Counted from the stretch's first letter, positions 10,486 to 19,430 are shown. The stretch: DNA of 64,000 nt from Bradyrhizobium genosp. SA-3 (GCF_004212635.1 NZ_PSRT01000007.1:1-64000), one strand, 5' to 3'. Numbers and translations: made by a program. The notes: generated by a model from the sequence alone, not told the origin.

Positions 10486-11712
10486 ATGACCAATCGCAGA
10501 GCTTTCCTAGCTGCCACGGCGGCGCTCGCCTTCGCGTTCTCCGCGAGCCAAGCCCTCGCCCAGAAGAAATACGACACCGGCGCGAGCGACACCGAGATCA
10601 AGATCGGCCAGACCGTCCCGTTCTCCGGCGCCTATTCCGTCTATGCCAATATCGGCAAGACCCAGGCCGCCTATTTCAAGATGATCAACGATCAGGGCGG
10701 CATCAACGGTCGCAAGATCAATTTGATCCAGTATGACGACGCCTATTCGCCACCGAAGACCGTCGAGCAGGTGCGCAAGCTGGTCGAAGGCGACGAGGTG
10801 CTATTCACTTTCCAGCTGATCGGCACCGCTGCGAACGCCGCCGTGCAGAAATATCTCAACGGCAAGAAGATCCCGCAGCTCCTCGCCTCGACCGGCGCGG
10901 CGCGGTTCAACGACCCGCAGAACTATCCCTGGACCATCGCCTATAATCCCAACTACGTGTCCGAGGGGCGTATCTACGCAAAATACATTCTCGCCAATCA
11001 TCCCAACGCCAAGATCGGCGTGCTCTACCAGAACGACGACATGGGCCGCGACTATCTCGCGGGCCTCAAGAGCGGTCTCGGCGACAAGGCCGCCAGCATG
11101 ATCGTCGGCGAGGTCTCCTATGAGGTCACCGACCCGACCGTCGACTCGCAGGTGGTCAAGCTGAAATCGATGGGCGTCGACCTGTTCTACGACGCGTCGA
11201 CGCCGAAATTCGCGGCCCAAGCGATCAAGAAGCTCGCCGACCTCGGCTGGTCCCCGGTGCATATCCTCGACATCAATGCGAGCCCGGTGTCGGCGACGTT
11301 GAAGCCCGCAGGCCTCGACATCTCCAAGGGCATCATCTCGACCAATTACGGCAAGGACCCCGGCGATCCCCAGTGGAAGGACGACGCTGGCGTGAAGGCT
11401 TTCTTCGCCTTCATGGACAAGTACTTCCCCGAAGGCGACAAGCTCAACACCGTCAACACCTACGCCTATTCGGTGGCCGAGCTGCTGGTGCAAGTGCTGA
11501 AGCAATGCGGCGACAACCTGACGCGTGAGAACGTCATGAAGCAAGTCGCCGGCATCAAGGGCTATACGCCGAGCCTGGCGCTGCCCGGCATCAAGATCAC
11601 CACGGGCCCGAACGACTATCGCGTCAACAAGCAGATGCAGATGATGAAGTTCAACGGCGAACGCTGGGAGCTGTTCGGGCCGGTCATCGAAGACACGGGG
11701 CCGTCGGGCTAG
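10486..11712 (+). CDS. ABC transporter substrate-binding protein (LivK/amide type), orphan
   Basis: A 408-residue periplasmic binding protein of the branched-chain amino acid/amide family. Signal peptide MTNRRAFLAATAALAFAFSA ends at ALAQ, cleavage near residue 26. The core shows IKIGQTVPFSGAYSVYANIG, FKMINDQGGINGRKINLI and a typical second lobe. The ATG at 10486 has AGGAGGA at 10469-10475. No permease or ATPase genes are adjacent, so it must share a transporter elsewhere or be a spare receptor. The ligand is unknown. Confidence 0.9.
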   Translation: MTNRRAFLAATAALAFAFSASQALAQKKYDTGASDTEIKIGQTVPFSGAYSVYANIGKTQAAYFKMINDQGGINGRKINLIQYDDAYSPPKTVEQVRKLVEGDEVLFTFQLIGTAANAAVQKYLNGKKIPQLLASTGAARFNDPQNYPWTIAYNPNYVSEGRIYAKYILANHPNAKIGVLYQNDDMGRDYLAGLKSGLGDKAASMIVGEVSYEVTDPTVDSQVVKLKSMGVDLFYDASTPKFAAQAIKKLADLGWSPVHILDINASPVSATLKPAGLDISKGIISTNYGKDPGDPQWKDDAGVKAFFAFMDKYFPEGDKLNTVNTYAYSVAELLVQVLKQCGDNLTRENVMKQVAGIKGYTPSLALPGIKITTGPNDYRVNKQMQMMKFNGERWELFGPVIEDTGPSG

Positions 11713-11719
11713 GCGACAT

Positions 11720-11833
11720 CGTAGGGTGGGTTAGCCGAAGGCGTAACCCACCACTTCTGCCGATACACGGGAAAGCGAACAGGTGGGTTACGCCCAGCGG
11801 ACTGCGCTTCGCGCAGCCGCTGCGCTCCCTACG
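11720..11833. repeat. Interspersed palindromic element, family B
   Basis: CGTAGGGTGGGTTAGCC with GGCGTAACCCACC and a distal TGCGCTCCCTACG. It separates the convergent binding-protein and DUF1330 genes. Confidence 0.65.
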
Positions 11834-11838
11834 AACTA

Positions 11839-12264
11839 CTACGTTGGTATCTCCCCAAAGTTCTTCCCCACCGGCAGCACTGCATGCCGAATCAGACGCG
11901 AATCCTCCACCGCCGCCTGGCGATGCTTCACCGCTTCGCGATAGACGGGATCGCGGATCATCTCGACGAAGGCAGCAACGCTCGGGTATTCGGCGATGAA
12001 GCAATGGTCCCAGCGCTCGTCCTGCGGACCGATCAGCATCAGCTCGAACCTGCCCTGCCAGACGATGCGGCCGCCGAGGCGCTCGAACACCGGGCCGCTC
12101 TCGCGGCCATAGGCCGCGTAGGCTTCCGCGCCGCTGGCCTTGCGGCCGTCCGGGTAGGCCGCTTCCTTGCGCAAGCGCACCAGGTTGAGCATGTGGATCG
12201 GACCCGGGCGGTCGTTGTCCCGGAATTGCGCGAAGATCTCCTTGGTCGGATCGATATGGCCCAT
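11839..12264 (-). CDS. DUF1330 domain-containing protein
   Basis: A 141-residue cytoplasmic protein with the ferredoxin-like DUF1330 fold (dimeric alpha/beta barrel type): PIHMLNLVRLRKEA, GRIVWQGRFELMLIG, WDHCFIAEYPSVAAFVEM and a C-terminal helix with YREAVKHRQAAVEDS. No enzyme activity is established for the family. The ATG at 12264 has GAGGGAA upstream. Alone on its strand, divergent from the penicillin-binding protein gene with 168 bp between. Confidence 0.85.
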   Translation of the reverse strand: MGHIDPTKEIFAQFRDNDRPGPIHMLNLVRLRKEAAYPDGRKASGAEAYAAYGRESGPVFERLGGRIVWQGRFELMLIGPQDERWDHCFIAEYPSVAAFVEMIRDPVYREAVKHRQAAVEDSRLIRHAVLPVGKNFGEIPT

Positions 12265-12432
12265 GCGAGTTCCCTCTTTCTTGATGCCTGCGATCCTAGC
12301 TTCGCCGGCCCAGAAGCGGAACTGCGGCCGGCGAATGCCGCACCTCCTAATCGCGCGTTAAGCTTTGTGTAACCGGGCCTTAAACAGCGACCGCTAGCGT
12401 GCGGCGGGGCGGGTTGACCGGGCGTTTGGCGT

Positions 12433-14643
12433 ATGGCGTGGGGAAAGAAAAAAGGTGGGCGAAAGGAGCCGCTGTTCGGCTTGCCCGCGGCGCTCTCCGA
12501 TTTGCGCCTGACCGCGGCGGATCGCGTTCCCGGCGGCGAGGACAAGCCCAGGAAATCAGCGAAATCATCCGCCAAACGCAAGAGCGACGATGCCGGCGAG
12601 GAGCCGCCGCGCGAACGCAAGGCCTCGGCTGGCCGCAGCGGCGCCAAGCGCCGGTCGAAATCGCGCGGAGGCTTCAGCCTCGGCCGCCTGGTCTATTGGG
12701 GCGCAGTGCTCGGCCTGTGGGGCGTCATCGCCGTGATCGGCGTCGTGGTCTATGTCGGCGCGCATCTGCCGCCGATCCAGTCGCTGGAGATCCCCAAGCG
12801 CCCGCCGACGATCCAGATCGTCGGCATCGACGGCAGCATGCTGGCGCAGCGCGGCGAGATGGCCGGCGCCAATATCGCGCTGAACGACCTGCCGCCCTAT
12901 CTGCCCAAGGCGTTCATCGCCATCGAGGACCGCCGCTTCTATTCGCATCTCGGCATCGACCCGGTCGGCATCCTGCGCGCCCTCGTCACCAACGTGCTCC
13001 ATCGCGGTGTCTCGCAGGGCGGCTCGACGCTGACGCAGCAGCTCGCCAAAAACCTGTTCCTGACCCAGGAGCGCACCATGCAGCGCAAGCTGCAGGAGGC
13101 GGAGCTCGCGATCTGGCTGGAGCGCAAGCATTCCAAGAACGAGATTTTGGAGCTCTACCTGAACCGCGTCTATTTCGGCTCCGGCGCCTATGGCGTCGAG
13201 GCCGCGGCGCAGAAGTATTTCGGCAAGTCGGCCAAGAGCGTCACGATTGCCGAAGCCGCCATGCTGGCGGGCCTCGTCAAATCGCCCTCGCGCCTCGCAC
13301 CGAACCGCAATCCGGAAGGCGCGGAAGCACGCGCGCAAATCGTGCTCGCGGCGATGGCGGATGCGAAGTTCATCACCGACGCGCAGGCCAAGGCCTCCAT
13401 CGGCCATCCCTCCTACAATGTGAAGCCGGTCGGCGCCGGCACGGTCAACTACGTCGCCGACTGGATCGGCGAGGTGCTGGACGACCTGGTCGGCCAGATC
13501 GACGAGAGCATCAAGGTCGAAACCACGATCGATCCAAAACTCCAGAGCGTGGCGGAAGCCGCCATCATCGACGAGCTCGCGGCCAAGAGCGTCAAGTTCA
13601 ACGTCAGCCAGGGCGCGCTGGTGGCGATGACGCCCGACGGCGCTGTGCGCGCCATGGTCGGCGGGCGGAACTATTCCGAGAGCCAGTACAACCGCGCGGT
13701 CACGGCTAAGCGCCAGCCGGGCTCCTCGTTCAAACCATTCGTGTATCTCACTGCGCTCGAGCAGGGGCTGACACCGGATACCGTCCGCCAGGACGCGCCG
13801 ATCGAGGTCAAGGGCTGGCGACCCGAGAACTACACCCACGAATATTTCGGCGCGGTGACGCTGACGCAGGCGCTGGCGATGTCGCTCAATACGGTCGCGA
13901 TCCGCCTCGGCCTCGAGGTCGGGCCGAAGAACGTGGTGCGTACCGCGCACCGGCTCGGCATCACCTCGAAACTCGAGCCCAACGCCTCGATCGCGCTCGG
14001 CACGTCCGAAGTCTCCGTCGTCGAGCTGGTCGGCGCCTATGCCCCCTTCGCCAATGGCGGCTTGGCGGTGGCGCCGCATGTCGTGACGCGAATCAAGACG
14101 CTGGGCGGCAAGCTGCTCTACATGCGCCAGCCGGACGAGCGCAACCAGGTGATCGACCCCCGCTATGTCGGCATGATGAACTCGATGATGCGGGAAACCT
14201 TGATCAACGGCACCGCCAAGAAGGCCGAGATCCCCGGCTGGCCCGCGGCCGGCAAGACCGGCACCAGCCAGGATTACCGCGACGCCTGGTTCATCGGCTA
14301 CACCGCCAACCTCGTCACCGGCGTCTGGCTCGGCAATGACGACAACTCGCCAACCAAGAAGGCGACTGGCGGCGGCCTGCCGGTCGAAGTCTGGACGCGC
14401 TTCATGCGCACGGCGCACGAGGGCGTGCCGGTGGCCGCCTTGCCGAATTCACAAGCCAGCTGGGGCCTGTCGAACCTCGCGCAGGCGGCCTCGCAGATCT
14501 CGCCGCCCGCGCCGGCGGCACCGGCACCCGCGAACGCAGGCGGCTATCGCCCGCCGCCTCCCACGCGCGCCAATGTGCGCCCCGAGGCGGCGGCAGGGCT
14601 CGATGGCTGGCTGATGGACCGACTGTTCGGCGGGAATCGATAG
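12433..14643 (+). CDS. mrcA: Class A penicillin-binding protein 1A (bifunctional transglycosylase/transpeptidase)
   Basis: Builds and cross-links peptidoglycan in the periplasm. The 736 residues have a long Lys/Arg-rich cytoplasmic tail (1-87), one membrane anchor (about 88-112), a GT51 domain (IAIEDRRFYSHLGID, GGSTLTQQLAKNLFL, ILELYLNRVYFGSGAYG) and a transpeptidase domain with SxxK in PGSSFKPF, SLN and KTGTS. The C-terminal 60 residues are Pro/Ala-rich and low in complexity. The ATG at 12433 lacks a clear ribosome site, but the protein begins as relatives do. The symbol marks the family; paralogues are expected elsewhere in the genome. Confidence 0.92.
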   Translation: MAWGKKKGGRKEPLFGLPAALSDLRLTAADRVPGGEDKPRKSAKSSAKRKSDDAGEEPPRERKASAGRSGAKRRSKSRGGFSLGRLVYWGAVLGLWGVIAVIGVVVYVGAHLPPIQSLEIPKRPPTIQIVGIDGSMLAQRGEMAGANIALNDLPPYLPKAFIAIEDRRFYSHLGIDPVGILRALVTNVLHRGVSQGGSTLTQQLAKNLFLTQERTMQRKLQEAELAIWLERKHSKNEILELYLNRVYFGSGAYGVEAAAQKYFGKSAKSVTIAEAAMLAGLVKSPSRLAPNRNPEGAEARAQIVLAAMADAKFITDAQAKASIGHPSYNVKPVGAGTVNYVADWIGEVLDDLVGQIDESIKVETTIDPKLQSVAEAAIIDELAAKSVKFNVSQGALVAMTPDGAVRAMVGGRNYSESQYNRAVTAKRQPGSSFKPFVYLTALEQGLTPDTVRQDAPIEVKGWRPENYTHEYFGAVTLTQALAMSLNTVAIRLGLEVGPKNVVRTAHRLGITSKLEPNASIALGTSEVSVVELVGAYAPFANGGLAVAPHVVTRIKTLGGKLLYMRQPDERNQVIDPRYVGMMNSMMRETLINGTAKKAEIPGWPAAGKTGTSQDYRDAWFIGYTANLVTGVWLGNDDNSPTKKATGGGLPVEVWTRFMRTAHEGVPVAALPNSQASWGLSNLAQAASQISPPAPAAPAPANAGGYRPPPPTRANVRPEAAAGLDGWLMDRLFGGNR

Positions 14644-15007
14644 GTTCGGGGTGAGGGCCACGGGGCCTCAAAACAAAAACTGCGAAAACAACCCCATGCA
14701 CAGTAGAACGCGACGTCCGGCGTGACGCTGGGTGGATTGTAAGAAGCGTTTGATGTGACGAGGCAAATCAGACCCGCGGCGCAATCCTCGCGGGGTTGGG
14801 CAACAATCGCACGAAACGCGCAAGATGCTACCTCGCTCTCCGCTGTCATTCCCCGCCACCGGGTCTCGCCTTCGGCGAGCCCGATGACAGGCTCCGGCGG
14901 GGAATCCAGTACGCCGCGGCCTCTCGATTCAATTACGACGGCCTCTGGAATACTGGATCGCCCGCTTTCGCGGGCGATGACACCTTCCAAGACCGCAGCA
15001 GCGAAGC
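14644..15007. other. Intergenic region without a gene, mostly a palindromic repeat
   Basis: It lies between two convergent genes. Bases 14845-14982 hold a palindromic element. An imperfect GC hairpin directly after the PBP stop (about 14651-14674) is followed by a few A rather than T. I see no open frame with coding character and no RNA gene. Confidence 0.6.
14845..14982. repeat. Interspersed palindromic element, family F variant
   Basis: Begins GTCATTCCCCGCC and has arms TGGATTCC/GGAATCCAGTA and GCCCGCTTTCGCGGGC ending GATGACAC. The middle repeats TACTGGATT in inverse orientation. Lies between convergent genes. Confidence 0.65.
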
Positions 15008-15763
15008 CTAATCCTCGGCCCCATACCGATGCAGGTCATTGCCGTACGTATCGAGCCACTTCTTGGCGCGTTCCATCGACGGGCAGACTTTTCCGCAGAC
15101 GCGCCAGAACCGTGCCGAGTGGTTCATCTCGACGAGATGGGCGACCTCGTGGGCGGCGAGGTAGTCGAGCACGAAGGGCGGCGCGAGGATCAGGCGCCAG
15201 GAGAACGACAGCGAGCCGGCCGAGGTGCAGGAGCCCCAGCGGCTGGACTGATCGCGGATCGAGAGCCGCTTGACCCTGACGCCGAGCTCGGACGCGTAGG
15301 CCTCCGCCGAGCGCTGAAGGTCACGGCGCGCCTCGCGCTTGAGGAAATCGCTGACGCGGCGGTCGATATAGTCGAAGCCGCCAGCGACGCAGAGAATGCG
15401 TTCACCGCTGTCGCGCATCTCGGTCCACACCGTGCCACGCTCACCGGCGCGGTGAACGATGCGATGGGGAACGCCGCGCAGCGGTATCACCGTTCCCGAC
15501 TGGAACGGAGCGGCCTTCGGCAAGCGGCCGAGACGTGCGGCGATCCAGGCACCGTGACGCTGCGCGAAGTCCTTGGCCTCGACGAGCGTGCCACGCGGCG
15601 GCATGGTGAGGATGGCTTCGCGGTCACTCGGATGAATTCTGAGCGTGTAGCGGCGCGCGCGTCTGTGTCGGCGCAACCGGATCGCGAAAAACTGCGATCC
15701 GTGGGTGATGACGAGGGTCTTCGGTTCGTGGGGCCGCCGATAAAGGAGCGCGCGAGTGGCCAT
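15008..15763 (-). CDS. YgjP-type zinc metallopeptidase (DUF45)
   Basis: A 251-residue predicted zinc protease of the SprT/YgjP-like group. The conserved SSRWGSCTSAGSLSFSWRLI segment is followed by the zinc-binding helix AAHEVAHLVEMNHSARFW (HExxH near residue 200, third ligand H in MNHS), then WLDTYGNDLHRY at the end. No signal peptide or membrane segment, so probably cytoplasmic. The ATG at 15763 is chosen because the 28 codons upstream are unlike relatives. Substrate unknown. Confidence 0.88.
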   Translation of the reverse strand: MATRALLYRRPHEPKTLVITHGSQFFAIRLRRHRRARRYTLRIHPSDREAILTMPPRGTLVEAKDFAQRHGAWIAARLGRLPKAAPFQSGTVIPLRGVPHRIVHRAGERGTVWTEMRDSGERILCVAGGFDYIDRRVSDFLKREARRDLQRSAEAYASELGVRVKRLSIRDQSSRWGSCTSAGSLSFSWRLILAPPFVLDYLAAHEVAHLVEMNHSARFWRVCGKVCPSMERAKKWLDTYGNDLHRYGAED

Positions 15764-16157
15764 GTCTGTCAGTCCGGGGGGCAGGAGGGCGCCCGGATTC
15801 TGCCATAACCGCCGCCATGGAAAGCGCTCGGCGCAAAAACAAATCATTTGCCCAATATACAGCGGTCAAGCGTCCGGGAGACCCTACAGACTGGGGTTGG
15901 AACCCGCTTTTTTCGCCCCCGCTGGACGCATGCGGCACCCCCAAGGGGTGAGTGCCGACTCACTCCTATAAGGCTACCTAAATACCGCGAATCTGGACGG
16001 AAGTGACCCCCGTCAGAGCCTCCAATAGGGCCTGAATTTTCGACGGGAAAGCCGAAATACGCGACTAGAGCCGTTCCGATGAAATCGGAGCGGCTCTATT
16101 TCCTGTCTTGACGCGTTTTCTTTACGCGAACCGGTCGCCACTTCGCTCGAAAACGCT
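15764..16157. other. Intergenic region without a protein gene; terminator-like and hairpin features
   Basis: No coding frame is convincing. On the plus strand GGGTTGGAACCC is followed by GC and six T (15894-15913), the look of a weak intrinsic terminator although no plus-strand gene precedes it. A 10-bp hairpin AGGGGTGAGT-GCCG-ACTCACTCCT (one G-T pair) lies at 15944-15967. The last 92 bases are repeat family D. A short plus-strand RNA ending near 15913 is possible but unproven. Confidence 0.4.
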
Positions 16158-16160
16158 CTA
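16066..16160. repeat. Interspersed element, family D (TAGAGCCGTTCC...CGAAAACGCTCTA)
   Basis: Left hairpin TAGAGCCG.TCCGAT/ATCGGAGCGGCTCTA, then CTTGACGCG-TTTTCTTTA-CGCGAACCGG and CACTTCGCTCGAAAACGCTCTA. Copies at 27061-27120 (lacking the left hairpin) and 52746-52850. Its last three bases are the stop codon of phaZ. Confidence 0.8.
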
Positions 16161-17486
16161 TTCGGCCGCGAGCGCCTGCAATGAGGTCGGATTCGCCGCC
16201 GAGACCATGAAATCATGAATCCGCGGCACGATTTCCGACTTGAAACGCGAGCCGTTGAACACGCCGTAATGTCCGACGCCCTTCTGGACGTAATGAACGC
16301 GGCGATGATCGGGAATCGAGCTGCACAATGTGTGCGTTGCTTCGGTCTGACCGAGACCGGAGATGTCGTCCTTCTCGCCTTCGACCGTCATCAACGCCAC
16401 GCGCGTGATCTTGGAGGGATCGACGCGTGTTCCACGATGGGTCATCTCGCCCTTGGGCAGCGCGTGCTTCACGAACACGGTGTCGACGGTTTGCAGATAA
16501 TACTCGGCGGGAAGGTCCATCACCGCGAGATATTCATCGTAGAACTCGCGATGCTTGTCGACGAGATCGCCGTCGCCCTTCACCAGATTGGCGAAGAGCT
16601 GCTTGTGGGCGTTCATATGCCGGTCGAGATTCATGCTGATGAAGCCGTTGAGCTGCAGGAATCCCGGATAGACGTCGCGCATCATGCCCGGATGCGGGAA
16701 CGGCACCTTGGTGATGACATGGTTGCGGAACCAGTCGATGCCGCGCTCCTGAGCGAGGTTGTTCACCGCGGTCGGATTGCGGCGGGTATCGATCGGCCCG
16801 CCCATCAGCGTCATCGAGGTCGGCACGAAGGGATCGCGCCGCGCTTCCATGATCGAGACGGCGGCGACAACGGGCACGGAGGGCTGGCACACCGCCATGA
16901 CATGGGTGTTGCCGCCGAGGACGTGCAGCATCTCGATGACATAGTCGATGTAATCGTCGAGATCGAAGCGGCCCTCGCTGAGCGGCACCATGCGGGCATC
17001 GGCCCAATCGGTGATGTAGACCTCATGCGCGGGCAGGAAGGCTTCCACCGTGCCGCGCAGCAGCGTGGCATAATGGCCGGACATCGGCGCCACGATCAGC
17101 ACGCGCGGCTGCGGGCTGCGCAAGGGGCGAGCGAACTTGCGATCGAAGTAGAGCAGGTTGCAGAACGGCTTTTCCCAGACCGAGCGGATCTCGACGGGGA
17201 CGCGGATGCCGTTGACCTCGGTGTCGTTGAGGCCCCATTCCGGCTTGCCGTAGCGGCGCGTGGTGCGCTCGAACAATTCGCAGGCCGCCGCGACCGACTT
17301 GCCGACCTCAGTGCGCGCCCAGGGATTGAGGGGATTCTGAAACAGGAGCCTGGTCGCGTCCGTGACCGCACGCGCCGGATTGAGAGAGGCATGCGCCATC
17401 TCGTACATCCAATACATCGGCGTCGTCAGGCCGGGACTGCCTTCAGCCGCCAGGGGCGGCGCGCCGCCAAACTCACCAATAGGCAT
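16158..17486 (-). CDS. phaZ: Intracellular polyhydroxyalkanoate (PHB) depolymerase
   Basis: Breaks down stored polyhydroxybutyrate granules in the cytoplasm. The 442 residues match the granule-bound depolymerase family: MYWMYEMAHASLNPARA at the N-terminus, VLIVAPMSGHYATLLRGTV, and MAVCQPSVPVVAA with the nucleophile Cys at residue 200 (family knowledge: a Cys replaces the usual Ser). A C-terminal EGEKDDISG and GVGHYGVFNG supply the Asp and His. The ATG at 17486 follows GAGGAA. The TAG stop lies within a family D repeat. Palindromes upstream (17508-17537) may bind a regulator. Confidence 0.95.
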   Translation of the reverse strand: MPIGEFGGAPPLAAEGSPGLTTPMYWMYEMAHASLNPARAVTDATRLLFQNPLNPWARTEVGKSVAAACELFERTTRRYGKPEWGLNDTEVNGIRVPVEIRSVWEKPFCNLLYFDRKFARPLRSPQPRVLIVAPMSGHYATLLRGTVEAFLPAHEVYITDWADARMVPLSEGRFDLDDYIDYVIEMLHVLGGNTHVMAVCQPSVPVVAAVSIMEARRDPFVPTSMTLMGGPIDTRRNPTAVNNLAQERGIDWFRNHVITKVPFPHPGMMRDVYPGFLQLNGFISMNLDRHMNAHKQLFANLVKGDGDLVDKHREFYDEYLAVMDLPAEYYLQTVDTVFVKHALPKGEMTHRGTRVDPSKITRVALMTVEGEKDDISGLGQTEATHTLCSSIPDHRRVHYVQKGVGHYGVFNGSRFKSEIVPRIHDFMVSAANPTSLQALAAE

Positions 17487-17507
17487 CGCTATATTCCTCT
17501 TCGCATC

Positions 17508-17537
17508 GCAGCATACTGCCGAATGCGCAATATTGCG
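17508..17537. promoter_or_regulatory. Two small palindromes upstream of phaZ, possible PhaR-type operator
   Basis: GCAG-CATA-CTGC (17508-17519) and the perfect 12-mer CGCAATATTGCG (17526-17537) lie 22-51 bp before the phaZ start, in promoter position. PhaR regulators of PHA genes are known to bind TGC-rich inverted repeats. The assignment is inference. Confidence 0.35.
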
Positions 17538-17607
17538 TCAATGCATGGTTCCGTACATCTACGTGGCGGGAAAGCCCAAACCAACCTGAATCCACGGGAA
17601 AGTGACG

Positions 17608-18423
17608 TTATTCGCCAGCCGAGAGCAGAGAGCCGTGCTTCCTGGCGCTTCTCAACAGGGCAAGGAATGCCCCAAAAGATGCAACCAGTAGTACCGCGTT
17701 GATGGCCAATGCCTCCAGCATCAGATCGGTCCTAAAGGTTTGCTCGATCAGGAGTGCGCGCATGCCCTCGAAAGCATAGGTCGGCGGTAACGCCCAGGCG
17801 ACGTATTGCAGCCAGACCGGCAGCACACTGACGGGATAGTAGACGCAGGCCAGCGGCAGGATGGCGAACATCAAGGTCCAGACGATGCTCTCGGCGCCGA
17901 GGCCGTTTCGCAGCACCAGGCCCGAGACGAAGATGCCGACTGACCAACTCGTGAAGATCAAATTGCAGAAGAAGGCGATCAGCGGCAGGCCGAGGGCATA
18001 GACATTGAAGTGAAACAGGAACAGCGCGAGCAGGGTCATCGGGATGATGCCGATCGCGAGCCGGATCAGGCTCATGACCATCAGCGACAGCAGAAACTCG
18101 ATCGGCTTGAGCGGGCTCATCATGAGATTGCCGATGTTGCGCGCCCACATCTCCTCCAGGAACGAGATGGAGAAGCCGAGCTGCCCGCGGAACAGGATGT
18201 CCCAGAGGATGACGGCGCCGATCAGCGTGCCGCCGGCGCGCGCGAAGAAATTGGCATTTTCGGCGATGTAGAGCTGGAGAAAGCCCCAGGTGATGACTTG
18301 CAGCGCCGGCCAGTACAAGAGCTCGAGCAGCCGCGGCCAGGACGACATCAAGAGATACCAATAGCGCAGGATCATCGCGCTGATGCGATGGACGGAGATG
18401 CCGCGATGGAGGGACAGCGTCAT
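17608..18423 (-). CDS. ABC-2 type transporter permease
   Basis: A 271-residue inner-membrane protein with six hydrophobic segments and the ABC-2 (NodJ-like) pattern: RYWYLLMSSWPRLLELLYWP, GFSISFLEEMWARNIGNLMM and a late LPPTYAFEGMRALL. It forms an exporter with the ATPase encoded upstream, but a 142-bp gap filled by a palindromic repeat separates them, and the repeat supplies the first two codons (ATG ACG). A GTG or later ATG (ISAMILRYW, about codon 17) could be the original start. Substrate unknown. Confidence 0.87.
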   Translation of the reverse strand: MTLSLHRGISVHRISAMILRYWYLLMSSWPRLLELLYWPALQVITWGFLQLYIAENANFFARAGGTLIGAVILWDILFRGQLGFSISFLEEMWARNIGNLMMSPLKPIEFLLSLMVMSLIRLAIGIIPMTLLALFLFHFNVYALGLPLIAFFCNLIFTSWSVGIFVSGLVLRNGLGAESIVWTLMFAILPLACVYYPVSVLPVWLQYVAWALPPTYAFEGMRALLIEQTFRTDLMLEALAINAVLLVASFGAFLALLRSARKHGSLLSAGE

Positions 18424-18535
18424 TGCGAGGAGCTCGCGACAAAATTGCGTAGCAATTTTGCGCTGATGCGACGAAGCAATCCAGAGTCCCTCCCGCGGGA
18501 CGATTCTGGATTGCTTCGCTTCGCTCGCAATGACG
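18418..18535. repeat. Interspersed palindromic element, family E (CGTCATTGCGAG...CTCGCAATGACG)
   Basis: Ends CGTCATTGCGAG and CTCGCAATGACG are inverted; GAAGCAATCCAGA pairs with TCTGGATTGCTTC, and an extra AAAATTGCGTAGCAATTTT hairpin is inserted in the left arm. It lies inside the ABC-2 operon and overlaps the permease start codon. Second copy at 24036-24115. Confidence 0.8.
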
Positions 18536-18565
18536 AAAGAAGCGCCCTAGCCCGGATGGACCCGC

Positions 18566-19369
18566 TCATCGTGCCGCCTCCTTTGCGCCGTTCACGCGGC
18601 CGCGCGCGACGTCCAAAAACACCTCCTCCAGCGTGGTGCGGTTGTAGCGCGCCATGATGGCCTCCGGCGTGTCGTCGTCCTCGATGCGGCCGCGCTTCAT
18701 GATGATGATGCGGTCGCAGAGCCGCTCGACCTCGAGCATGTTGTGCGACGCCAGGAGGATGGTGGCGTTGTGCTGCTTGCGATAGCGCTCCAGATGCGCC
18801 CGCACCCAATCGGCGGTATCAGGATCGAGCGAGGCGGTCGGCTCGTCCAGCAAGAGCAGCTCGGGCTGATTGATCAGCGCCTTCGCGAGCGCAACACGGG
18901 TCTTCTGCCCGGCGGAGAGCTTGCCGTTGGCGCGGTCGATGAAATCGCCGAGGTCGAGATCATTGGCGAGCCCGGCGATGCGGTCAGCGAGGTTCTTCAC
19001 CGCGTAGAGCTTGCCGAACACGGTGAGGTTCTGCCGCACCGTGAGCCGCATCGGCATGTCGACATAGGGACTCTCGAAATTCATCCGCCCCAGCACGGAC
19101 GCGCTCTCCTCGGGCATGCGATGCCCGAGCACCTGCACACGGCCGGAGGTCGGCAGCACCAGGCCCATGATCATCGCGATGGTCGTGGTTTTGCCGGCGC
19201 CGTTGCCGCCGAGCAGCCCGGTGATGCTGCCGCACGGAAGCGAAAAGGAGATATCGTCGACGGCGCGGGTCTGCTTGTAGACCTTGACGAGATGATCGAC
19301 CGCAATCGCCGCGGGTGCGCTGCGATCCGCGACAGTCGGCCAGCTTGAAGCCTTGTCATTCTCGGTCAT
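18566..19369 (-). CDS. ABC transporter ATP-binding protein (ABC-2 exporter)
   Basis: A 267-residue ATPase with Walker A GGNGAGKTT, Q-loop MNFESPYVDM, signature KLSAGQKTR, Walker B LLLLDEPTASLDP and H-loop LASHNMLE, in the NodI/CcmA-like exporter group. It pairs with the membrane gene downstream. The ATG at 19369 is chosen because relatives begin near here; the frame continues upstream into regS promoter sequence. Divergent from regS with 61 bp between. Confidence 0.88.
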   Translation of the reverse strand: MTENDKASSWPTVADRSAPAAIAVDHLVKVYKQTRAVDDISFSLPCGSITGLLGGNGAGKTTTIAMIMGLVLPTSGRVQVLGHRMPEESASVLGRMNFESPYVDMPMRLTVRQNLTVFGKLYAVKNLADRIAGLANDLDLGDFIDRANGKLSAGQKTRVALAKALINQPELLLLDEPTASLDPDTADWVRAHLERYRKQHNATILLASHNMLEVERLCDRIIIMKRGRIEDDDTPEAIMARYNRTTLEEVFLDVARGRVNGAKEAAR

Positions 19370-19430
19370 GCTGGCCGTTCTTCTGCTATTGCAGCGGATA
19401 GCGCAAGGCTTGTAATTCCTGGGTGGTTCC

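Noticed and set aside
12565-14418. Long minus-strand open frame opposite the penicillin-binding protein
   Set aside because: It has the Arg/Asp/Ala-heavy composition of an antisense shadow in GC-rich DNA, no family motifs and no ribosome site; the plus-strand PBP is complete.
14740-14770. An Fnr/FixK-type box TTTGAT...AAATCA
   Set aside because: The arms are not inverted correctly and the site lies between convergent gene ends, where an activator box has no target.
15840-16010. Permuted tmRNA or another tRNA-like RNA, because of GGGTTGGAACCC
   Set aside because: No T-arm consensus, acceptor stem or tag reading frame could be built around it.
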